Below, piece after piece: positions 1-6,278 of a DNA stretch of 6,309 bases. The translations under genes and the position numbers were made by a program. This DNA comes from an uncultured Flavobacteriales bacterium (GTDB taxonomy: Bacteria; Bacteroidota; Bacteroidia; Flavobacteriales; BACL11): positions 1 to 6,309 of the forward strand of contig CAJWUS010000080.1 of assembly GCA_913047525.1 (NCBI GenBank), read 5' to 3'. How positions within the stretch are numbered: position 1 is the first letter of the stretch; every line of letters begins with the position of its first letter. The notes below the pieces were generated by a model, which was not told where the DNA came from, did not search any database, and saw only the letters and a program-made list of their open reading frames with translations.

Positions 1-824
<824 letters not shown>

Positions 825-830
825 TTTATT

Positions 831-1988
831 TTATTCTAACCATGATTTGTGATACTTTCCATCTGACAAATCAATTGCTGCTTTAGTTAATCTTAAAGGT
901 GCAAAAGTATCGATCATTACTGCTAGTTCATCAGTTTCTTTTTCCTCAATACTTCTTTCCATAGCCCCCGGATGTGGTCCATGTGGTATTCCTGCTGGAT
1001 GCAATGAAATAAAACCTTCTTCCACATGATTTCTACTCATAAAATCTCCATCCACATAATAAAGAACTTCATCTGAGTCAATATTAGAATGATTATATGG
1101 TGCAGGTATAGCTTCAGGATGATAATCATATAATCTTGGAACAAAAGAACATATCACAAATGTTGATGTTTCAAAAGTTTGATGTACCGGAGGTGGCTGA
1201 TGTACTCTTCCTGTAATAGGTTCAAAATCATGGATAGAAAAAGCATATGGGAAATTGTATCCGTCCCAACCTACAACATCAAAAGGATGTGAAGCATAAG
1301 TATACTCATGAATCATTTGCTCCTTTTTTATTTTGATAATAAAATCGCCTTGTTTATCATGGGTCTCCAGGTTTTCTGGCTTTCTTAAATCTCTTTCACA
1401 ATAAGGAGAATTTTCTAATAATTGGCCAAAATGATTACGATATCTTTTTGGCATATATACAGGGGTGTATGATTCAACTATAAACAATCTGTTTTCATCA
1501 GTATCAAATTTCATGGTGTAAATCATTCCTCTAGGGATTACTAAATAATCACCTTCCTTAAATTTTATATTCCCTACAAATGTTCTGAGAATACCAGTTC
1601 CTTTATGTACAAAAATTACCTCATCACCATCTGAATTTTTATAAAAATAATCTTCTTCTAAATTAGTAGGTGCTGAAAGCAAGATGTTTAAATCATTATT
1701 CAATAAAATTGAAATCCTACTTTTTAAATGATCAGCTAATTTAGGTGCATCAAGACCTTTTAAAAGGTAAGATTTTAGATTTTTCTTCACTTCAATTTCA
1801 GGTGCAACAGAATAGGATTCTGCAATTTTTTTTACTTGTGTTGGCCTATGTAAATGATATAAAAGAGATGACATTCCATCAAAACCAATGGTTCCAAAAA
1901 GTTCTTCATAATGAGAATCCCCATCTTTTTTTCTAAAAGTGGTGTGTCTTTTGTGTGGGATTTCACCCAATTGATGATAAAATGGCAT
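831..1988 (-). CDS. hmgA: Homogentisate 1,2-dioxygenase
   Basis: Cytoplasmic Fe(II) ring-cleaving dioxygenase that opens homogentisate to 4-maleylacetoacetate. The protein is 385 aa, shorter than the ~445-aa eukaryotic enzyme. The C-terminal cupin core carries the metal set: His300 in YNHSN, Glu307 in DSDEVLYY and His336 in PHGPHPG. These correspond by eye to human His335, Glu341 and His371, with one extra residue between the first His and the Glu. His263 in GRVHQPPP may correspond to the human active-site His292; this is a weaker alignment. I chose the ATG at 1988-1986 because the protein then begins MPFYHQLGEIPHKRHTTF, as family members do. The frame stays open upstream to a TTG at 2051, but that extension would run across the promoter region. 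It is the first gene of the minus-strand operon, with hpd 6 nt downstream. Confidence 0.95.
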   Translation of the reverse strand: MPFYHQLGEIPHKRHTTFRKKDGDSHYEELFGTIGFDGMSSLLYHLHRPTQVKKIAESYSVAPEIEVKKNLKSYLLKGLDAPKLADHLKSRISILLNNDLNILLSAPTNLEEDYFYKNSDGDEVIFVHKGTGILRTFVGNIKFKEGDYLVIPRGMIYTMKFDTDENRLFIVESYTPVYMPKRYRNHFGQLLENSPYCERDLRKPENLETHDKQGDFIIKIKKEQMIHEYTYASHPFDVVGWDGYNFPYAFSIHDFEPITGRVHQPPPVHQTFETSTFVICSFVPRLYDYHPEAIPAPYNHSNIDSDEVLYYVDGDFMSRNHVEEGFISLHPAGIPHGPHPGAMERSIEEKETDELAVMIDTFAPLRLTKAAIDLSDGKYHKSWLE

Positions 1989-2004
1989 GTGTTTAATTTT
2001 AGTG

Positions 2005-2012
2005 CAAATTAA
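2005..2012 (-). promoter_or_regulatory. Putative -7 element of the hmgA-hpd promoter
   Basis: On the minus strand the bases read TTAATTTG, one mismatch from the Bacteroidota -7 consensus TAnnTTTG, followed by CAC. The last G lies 17 nt upstream of the hmgA ATG. The same TTTGCAC string occurs at nearly the same distance (18 nt) from the divergent FAH start, which supports both calls. A near-match, TATCTTTA, at 2017-2010 is an alternative. No TTG -33 box sits at the usual spacing. Confidence 0.5.
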
Positions 2013-2024
2013 AGATAATTTTTG

Positions 2025-2052
2025 ATTGCTTGAAAATAAATACAAAAGCAAT
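2025..2052. promoter_or_regulatory. Candidate operator: ATTGCTT-N14-AAGCAAT
   Basis: ATTGCTT at 2025-2031 and AAGCAAT at 2046-2052 form a perfect 7-bp inverted repeat with a 14-nt A/T-rich spacer. Half-site centres are 21 bp apart, two turns of B-DNA, as expected for a dimeric regulator on one face of the helix. The centre (about 2038.5) nearly coincides with that of the outer TTTGCAC repeat. The half-sites lie where the -33 box of each divergent promoter would be. No regulator gene is in the window, and chance occurrence in AT-rich DNA is possible. Confidence 0.4.
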
Positions 2053-2061
2053 TTTTTTTAA

Positions 2062-2069
2062 TAAGTTTG
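2062..2069 (+). promoter_or_regulatory. Putative -7 element of the FAH/flavin-reductase promoter
   Basis: TAAGTTTG matches the Bacteroidota sigma-ABfr/RpoD -7 consensus TAnnTTTG exactly and is followed by CAC. Its end lies 18 nt before the chosen ATG at 2087, implying a very short 5' leader. There is no TTG at -33 spacing; the inverted-repeat half-site AAGCAAT occupies that area, so activator dependence is possible. Confidence 0.6.
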
Positions 2070-2086
2070 CACAAAATAAAATTGAA

Positions 2087-3085
2087 ATGAAAATTGTAAC
2101 TTATACCTATAACCAATCCTCTGCATTAGGCCTTTTAATAGGCAAAAAAATCTACCCCTTAAACTCTATTGCAAGTACTATGAATGATTTTTTGCAACTG
2201 GGAGAAAGTGCTATGGTAAAAGCAAAAACTATTCAAGAAAGCATACTAAATAACAGGTCAAATTTGAAAAGTGTTTCTCTTACTGAAACCACATTGTTAG
2301 CTCCTGTTCCAAATCCTGCTTCTTGCAGAGATGCATATGCTTTTAGGCAACATGTAGCAACAGCCAGAAGGAATCGGGGAGTGGAGATGATACCAGAATT
2401 TGATCAATTCCCTATTTTTTATTTTACCAACCATAATGCAATCTTAGGGCCAACGGATGATATTATATGTATGCCCGACCATATGCAAAAATTGGATTTT
2501 GAATTGGAAGCCGCTATTGTAATAGGGAAAAAGGGAAGAAACATAAAAGCAATAGATGCAGATGAATATATTGCTGGCTATTTAATCATGAATGATATGA
2601 GCGCAAGAGCACTGCAAATGGAAGAAATGAAATTAAATTTAGGTCCTGCAAAAGGAAAAGATTTCTGTACTATTATTGGCCCATATTTAGTGACTAAAGA
2701 TGAATTGACAGACAAAAAAGTAGACACAGCTGAAGGTCATGATGGAGATACTTATAGTTTAAACATGAAGTGTTGGGTAAATGGCGAGTTGTTATCTGAA
2801 GGGAATATGAAAGATATGAATTGGACTTTTGCCGAAATTATTGAAAGATGCGCATATGGTGCTGATGTTTTTCCTGGGGATGTTATTGGCTCAGGAACAG
2901 TTGGAACAGGGTGTTTGCTTGAGTTAAATGGAACGCATAAATTAGAAAATCCTAATTATGAGCCGGTTTGGCTAAAAGATGGAGATGTAGTAGAAATGGA
3001 AATTGAAGAATTGGGAAAAATCAAAAACAAAATAGTTTTAGAAAATGATTCTCATTCCTTATTTGGACTAAAGAAAAACATGTAA
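2087..3085 (+). CDS. Fumarylacetoacetate hydrolase family protein (probable fumarylacetoacetase)
   Basis: Probably hydrolyses fumarylacetoacetate to fumarate and acetoacetate, the last step of homogentisate breakdown (the role called hmgB or fah elsewhere). It is 332 aa, nearer the short bacterial form than the ~420-aa animal enzyme. Residues align by eye with mouse FAH. Metal ligands would be Asp82 (RDAYAF), Glu139 and Glu141 (FELEAA) and Asp170 (MNDMSAR), matching Asp126, Glu199, Glu201 and Asp233. The general-base candidate is His89 in RQH, seven residues after Asp82 as in mouse, and Lys191 in GKDF matches Lys253. The ATG at 2087 gives MKIVTYTYNQ; an in-frame TTG at 2030 is rejected because it lies upstream of the -7 box. 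It is divergent from hmgA and followed 4 nt later by the flavin-reductase gene. FAH-fold relatives act on several acylpyruvates, so the substrate rests on context. Confidence 0.88.
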   Translation: MKIVTYTYNQSSALGLLIGKKIYPLNSIASTMNDFLQLGESAMVKAKTIQESILNNRSNLKSVSLTETTLLAPVPNPASCRDAYAFRQHVATARRNRGVEMIPEFDQFPIFYFTNHNAILGPTDDIICMPDHMQKLDFELEAAIVIGKKGRNIKAIDADEYIAGYLIMNDMSARALQMEEMKLNLGPAKGKDFCTIIGPYLVTKDELTDKKVDTAEGHDGDTYSLNMKCWVNGELLSEGNMKDMNWTFAEIIERCAYGADVFPGDVIGSGTVGTGCLLELNGTHKLENPNYEPVWLKDGDVVEMEIEELGKIKNKIVLENDSHSLFGLKKNM

Positions 3086-3089
3086 GTTT

Positions 3090-3926
3090 ATGTTGACTAT
3101 TGATCCAAAAACAGAAAAAACGGCTCTTGTACATAAGTACATTTTAGGGGCTGTTGCTCCAAGACCAATAGCTTTTGCAAGTACTATTGACAAGACAGGT
3201 AATTTAAATCTTAGTCCTTTTAGTTTCTTCAATGCTTTCTCTGCAAATCCCCCTATTCTAATTTTTTCTCCTGCTAGAAGAGTAAGAGGAAATACTATAA
3301 AACACACACTAGAGAATATAATGGCAACTAATGAAGTGGTTATTGGCATAGTAACATCTGAAATGGCAGAGCAAGTTTCCTTGAGTAGTTGCGATTTTGA
3401 ACAAGGAGTAAATGAATTTAAAAAAGCAGGGTTTACAGCTGAAAAAGCAGACTTAATTAAACCATCTTTAATAAAACAATCCCCTGTAAATTTTGAATGT
3501 AAAGTAAATAAAGTTATTGAATTAGGAGAAGAAGGAGGAGCTGGAAATCTGGTAATTTGTGAAGTGCTAAAAATTCATATTGTTAAAGCAATTTTAGATG
3601 CAAATGAAAATATTGATCCTTTTAAGCTAAATGCACTTTCGCGACTTGGGGGTAATTGGTATGGGAAAGCTACAAAAGATAGTTTGTTTGAATTGGAAAA
3701 ACCCATTGGGAAAACCGGCATGGGATTTGATAATCTACCAAATGACATAAGAGCAAGCTCTATTTTATCAGGAAGCGATTTAGCAATTCTGGCATCTTGG
3801 GAAGAGATCCCATCAAAAACAAGTTTCTTGGAAAGAGAATGGAAAAACATAGAAGAAAAACATACATTAGCAAAAAAATATTTAAGGCAAGGCAATGTAA
3901 ATGAAGCTTGGCAAATCTTATTATAA
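3090..3926 (+). CDS. Flavin reductase family protein (FMN-binding split barrel)
   Basis: A 278-aa soluble protein of the flavin-reductase-like, FMN-binding split-barrel family (DIM6/NTAB type). Visible hallmarks are APRPIAFAST at about residues 23-32, then NLSPFSFFNAFSANPP at about 40-55, and RLGGNWYGK at 185-193. Members use or supply reduced FMN, but their partners vary widely, and nothing in the sequence names the substrate. Residues from about 200 to 278 form a tail beyond the barrel; its last 35 residues look helical, rich in Lys and Glu, ending LRQGNVNEAWQILL. The gene starts 4 nt after the FAH stop and is almost certainly in the same operon, which points to a role near tyrosine/homogentisate catabolism. 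It could handle a quinone by-product or serve an unseen flavin monooxygenase; both are inference. No signal peptide is seen. Confidence 0.85.
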   Translation: MLTIDPKTEKTALVHKYILGAVAPRPIAFASTIDKTGNLNLSPFSFFNAFSANPPILIFSPARRVRGNTIKHTLENIMATNEVVIGIVTSEMAEQVSLSSCDFEQGVNEFKKAGFTAEKADLIKPSLIKQSPVNFECKVNKVIELGEEGGAGNLVICEVLKIHIVKAILDANENIDPFKLNALSRLGGNWYGKATKDSLFELEKPIGKTGMGFDNLPNDIRASSILSGSDLAILASWEEIPSKTSFLEREWKNIEEKHTLAKKYLRQGNVNEAWQILL

Positions 3927-3951
3927 ACTCTATTAACTAAAACTAAATATT

Positions 3952-4554
3952 ATGTCATTCGAATTACCAAAATTACCGTACGCATATGATGCGTTAGAGT
4001 CTCATATTGACGCAAGAACTATGGAAATACACCATAGCAAACATCATAATGGATATACCAATAATTTAAATAATGCAATTGCTGGAACCGATATGGAGGG
4101 AAAATCTATTGAAGAAATATGTGCAACTCCAGGATTAAATGGAGGAGTACGGAATAATGGGGGCGGATACTATAATCATTGCCTATTTTGGGAGATAATG
4201 TCTCCAAATGGAGGGGGTAATCCTACAGGAGAAATTGCTGAAGCAATCAATGCCAAATTTGGAAGTTTTGATAACTTTAAAGATGAATTCTCCAAAGCTG
4301 CAGGAACAAGATTTGGATCAGGATGGGCTTGGCTGTGTGTTTGTGAGGGAGGAAAGCTGTGTGTTTGCTCTACTGCCAATCAGGACAATCCACTAATGGA
4401 AGGGCACTGTGGCGGAACACCAATTTTAGGAATAGATGTGTGGGAGCACGCCTATTATTTAAATTATCAAAATAGAAAACCAGATTATATTGCTGCATTT
4501 TTTAATGTTATCAATTGGGAGGAAGTAAACAGAAGATATCTTTCTTCTTTATAA
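3952..4554 (+). CDS. sodA: Superoxide dismutase, Mn-type (Fe/Mn family)
   Basis: Cytoplasmic enzyme that dismutates superoxide to O2 and H2O2. The full length is 200 aa with no signal peptide. All four metal ligands are present: His27 (MEIHHSKHH), His76 (YYNHCLFW), Asp162 and His166 (DVWEH). Metal preference reads as Mn: the residue four before His76 is Gly, where Fe enzymes usually have Gln, and Gln144 is present in TANQDNPLM, where Fe enzymes have Ala/Gly. Cambialistic use cannot be excluded. The start [16 protein letters not shown] is the canonical family N-terminus. It has seven cysteines (57, 77, 129, 131, 137, 139, 153); four lie in a doubled LCVC motif flanking EGGK. It begins 25 nt after the flavin-reductase stop with no recognisable promoter between, so read-through from the tyrosine operon is likely. 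Confidence 0.96.
   Translation: MSFELPKLPYAYDALESHIDARTMEIHHSKHHNGYTNNLNNAIAGTDMEGKSIEEICATPGLNGGVRNNGGGYYNHCLFWEIMSPNGGGNPTGEIAEAINAKFGSFDNFKDEFSKAAGTRFGSGWAWLCVCEGGKLCVCSTANQDNPLMEGHCGGTPILGIDVWEHAYYLNYQNRKPDYIAAFFNVINWEEVNRRYLSSL
4332..4367 (+). repeat. 12-bp direct repeat GCTGTGTGTTTG inside sodA
   Basis: GCTGTGTGTTTG occurs at 4332-4343 and again at 4356-4367, an offset of exactly 24 nt (8 codons). It encodes Leu-Cys-Val-Cys twice with identical first codons, including CTG for Leu, which is unusual in this AT-rich DNA. It sits on the strand-turn-strand segment just before the Gln144 loop. Confidence 0.8.
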
Positions 4555-4562
4555 TATTTTTA

Positions 4563-4570
4563 TAAATTTG
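4563..4570 (+). promoter_or_regulatory. Putative -7 element of the exbB operon promoter
   Basis: TAAATTTG matches the Bacteroidota -7 consensus TAnnTTTG exactly, starts 8 nt after the sodA stop, and ends 27 nt before the exbB ATG. It is followed by CCC, similar to the CAC after the tyrosine-cluster boxes. No TTG is seen at -33 spacing. The leader just before the ATG is a run of A residues, with no Shine-Dalgarno sequence. Confidence 0.6.
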
Positions 4571-4597
4571 CCCAATTAAAAAATTAAACTAAAAAAA

Positions 4598-5404
4598 ATG
4601 AAAAAGAAAATAGCTTTACTTACATTATTTGGATTCTTGTCTGTTGGCAGTGTAAATTTATTTGCACAAAATGAAAGTGCTGAATTAAACGATTCTTCAG
4701 AAACCACTGAGCAAATAAAGGAAGCAGCTGTTGAGGAAACTGGAGCTCCTGCAATTGAAACTCCAACTGAAGAAGACAAATCTTTCCATCAAGTTATTAA
4801 ACAAAAGTTTATTGAAGGGGGCCCTTCATTTATGGGGATTGTTTTGCTTTGTCTTATTTTAGGATTGGCACTAGCTATAGAGAGAATTATTTATTTGAAT
4901 ATGGCAACTGGAAACTCTGAAAAACTTTTAAATGATGTAGAAGGCGCTCTTCAATCTGGAGGTGTAGATGCAGCAAAAGAAATTTGCAGAAATACAAAAG
5001 GACCTGTTGCTTCAATTTTTTACCAAGGATTAGATCGTTCAAGTGAAGGAATTGATATAGTAGAGAAATCGGTTATTTCTTACGGATCTGTACAAATGGG
5101 GCTTTTAGAAAAGGGGTTGTCTTGGATTTCATTATTCATTGCATTAGCTCCCATGCTCGGATTCATGGGAACTGTAATTGGTATGATTGGTGCTTTTGAT
5201 GCTATTGAAGCTGCTGGTGACATTTCGCCATCTTTAGTAGCTGGCGGTATTAAGGTTGCTCTTTTAACTACCGTATTCGGACTTATTGTTGCAATTATTT
5301 TACAAGTATTCTACAACTACATTGTTTCTAAAATTGACAGTATTGTAAATGATATGGAAGATGCTTCTATTTCTTTAATAGATTTATTAGTTAAAACTAA
5401 GTAA
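4598..5404 (+). CDS. exbB: MotA/TolQ/ExbB proton channel family protein
   Basis: Inner-membrane proton-channel subunit that, with ExbD, uses the proton gradient to drive TonB or a related periplasmic partner. It is 268 aa. Residues 1-23 (MKKK, then a hydrophobic stretch to NLFA) resemble a signal peptide. Residues 25-60 form an acidic Glu/Thr/Ser-rich extension with about 12 acidic residues and only two Lys. Membrane segments lie near 78-94, 176-199 and 218-243. The family core is clear in APMLGFMGTVIGM (184-196) and ALLTTVFGLIVAI (221-233); Thr225 aligns with E. coli ExbB Thr181. By the same alignment the essential E. coli Glu176 is Val220 here. A ~75-residue cytoplasmic loop separates the first two helices, as in ExbB/TolQ. 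It leads an operon, with the next gene 2 nt downstream. TolQ-like use cannot be excluded. Confidence 0.9.
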   Translation: MKKKIALLTLFGFLSVGSVNLFAQNESAELNDSSETTEQIKEAAVEETGAPAIETPTEEDKSFHQVIKQKFIEGGPSFMGIVLLCLILGLALAIERIIYLNMATGNSEKLLNDVEGALQSGGVDAAKEICRNTKGPVASIFYQGLDRSSEGIDIVEKSVISYGSVQMGLLEKGLSWISLFIALAPMLGFMGTVIGMIGAFDAIEAAGDISPSLVAGGIKVALLTTVFGLIVAIILQVFYNYIVSKIDSIVNDMEDASISLIDLLVKTK

Positions 5405-5406
5405 TT

Positions 5407-5733
5407 ATGGATTGGATTAATATTGGAATAATTCTCACTTATATAATGGTTATTGGAGCTTCACTTTCTGTACTAGGATTTGGAATCGTGCGAATGTTAA
5501 ACCACCCAAAAAATTCCAAAAAATCACTTTATACTGTTGGCGGATTAATTCTTATATTGTTACTTGGTTTTGCACTTGCGTCTTCTGAGGTATTACCTTC
5601 CTATGAGAAATATGAAATAGACGCTGGCTCTTCTAAAAGAGTGGGAATGGGTTTAATTACATTTTATTTCTTAAGTCTTTGTGCAATTTTAGCTGTTTTG
5701 TATACAGAGTTTTCTAAAGTTTTCTCAAAATAA
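5407..5733 (+). CDS. Small membrane protein of the exbB-exbD operon, function unknown
   Basis: I recognise no named family. The 108-aa product is strongly hydrophobic, with three likely membrane helices at about residues 4-28, 43-60 and 80-101. Between helices 1 and 2 is a short basic, probably cytoplasmic loop (RMLNHPKNSKK, 29-39). Between helices 2 and 3 is a ~18-residue polar loop with acidic and basic residues (EVLPSYEKYEIDAGSSKR). It has no signal peptide and no catalytic motif. It lies between exbB (2-nt gap) and exbD (TAATG overlap), so it is very likely translated with them. It may be an accessory subunit or assembly factor of the ExbB-ExbD complex; that is inference from position only. 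The positive-inside rule suggests helices 1 and 2 place the basic loop in the cytoplasm and the longer loop in the periplasm after helix 2. Confidence 0.85.
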   Translation: MDWINIGIILTYIMVIGASLSVLGFGIVRMLNHPKNSKKSLYTVGGLILILLLGFALASSEVLPSYEKYEIDAGSSKRVGMGLITFYFLSLCAILAVLYTEFSKVFSK

Positions 5734-6278
5734 TGGCAAGAAGCAATCGCGAACTTCAAGAGATTAATGCGGGTTCTATGGCAGATATTGCTTTTTTGCT
5801 TTTAATCTTCTTTTTGGTAACAACTACAATGGATGTAGATACTGGTATTGCTAGGAAACTTCCTCCTATGCCGGAAGAGGAACAACAAGAAGATGATTCG
5901 CAAATTCATGCTAGAAACATTTATGTAGTACTTGTGAATTCTAACAACCAGCTTTTAGTAGAAGGAACTTATATGGATATTTCTCAATTAAAAGAGGGAG
6001 CAAAGGCATTTATCGATAATAATGGAGTGCTTCCAGATTTGTCAGACAATCCTGAAAAGGCAATTATTTCATTGCAAAATGATAGAGGTACTTCTTACAA
6101 AACTTACATTCAAGTACAGAATGAATTGACTGCAGCTTATAACGAATTAAGAAATAAAGCAGCTTTATCCGAATTTGGAACCAAATTTTATGATTCATCC
6201 AAATCGCAACAAAAAATAATTCGAAAAAAATATCCTCAAAAAATTTCAGAAGCAGAACCAAAAAATGTGGGAGAATAA
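5733..6278 (+). CDS. exbD: ExbD/TolR family biopolymer transport protein
   Basis: Inner-membrane partner of ExbB. A single N-terminal helix enters the ExbB pore, followed by a periplasmic domain. It is 181 aa, longer than E. coli ExbD (141 aa). The cytoplasmic tail (residues 1-14) is followed by SMADIAFLLLIFFLVTT (15-31). Asp18 is the expected proton-carrying carboxylate, equivalent to E. coli Asp25. A Pro/Glu-rich linker (PPMPEEEQQEDD, about 44-55) leads to the periplasmic domain, where RNIYVVLVNSNNQLLVEG begins the beta-sheet core. A helical segment (YIQVQNELTAAYNELRNKA) follows, then a basic Lys-rich C-terminal tail. Its ATG overlaps the preceding stop in TAATG, and its own stop overlaps the next start the same way, indicating coupled translation. 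TolR is an alternative name for the same fold. Confidence 0.92.
   Translation: MARSNRELQEINAGSMADIAFLLLIFFLVTTTMDVDTGIARKLPPMPEEEQQEDDSQIHARNIYVVLVNSNNQLLVEGTYMDISQLKEGAKAFIDNNGVLPDLSDNPEKAIISLQNDRGTSYKTYIQVQNELTAAYNELRNKAALSEFGTKFYDSSKSQQKIIRKKYPQKISEAEPKNVGE

Larger units (their letters stand above)
2002..2072. repeat. Outer inverted repeat GTGCAAA / TTTGCAC spanning the divergent promoters
   Basis: GTGCAAA at 2002-2008 is the exact reverse complement of TTTGCAC at 2066-2072, with a symmetry centre at about 2037. Each arm includes the end of the -7-like box of one divergent transcription unit. The symmetry therefore probably reflects two matched promoters rather than a hairpin, since the loop would be 57 nt. 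Confidence 0.6.

Noticed and set aside
1989..2051. In-frame TTG at 2051 (minus strand) that would extend homogentisate dioxygenase by 21 residues
   Set aside because: The extension crosses the divergent promoter region; MPFYHQLGEIP at 1988 is the usual start.
2033..2061. Pairing the TTG at 2030-2032 as the -33 box for the plus-strand promoter
   Set aside because: The spacer to TAAGTTTG would be 29 nt, well beyond the roughly 17-23 nt seen in Bacteroidota promoters.
2030..2086. In-frame TTG at 2030 that would extend the FAH-family protein by 19 residues
   Set aside because: It starts upstream of the TAAGTTTG box and inside the candidate operator; the ATG at 2087 gives the normal family N-terminus.
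3068..3349. Antisense open frame of 93 codons overlapping the flavin-reductase gene
   Set aside because: It lies fully against a well-recognised coding sequence, matches no family, and is a reading-frame shadow. The same holds for 3575-3895, 4176-4379, 4576-4779 and 6064-6261.
3952..4554. Fe-type superoxide dismutase assignment
   Set aside because: Gly four residues before His76 and Gln144 in TANQD are the Mn-type pattern; Fe enzymes show Gln at the first position and Ala/Gly at the second.
4555..4597. Possible rho-independent terminator between sodA and exbB
   Set aside because: Only the weak A/T palindrome AATTAAAAAATT is present, with no GC stem; it is typical background for AT-rich DNA.
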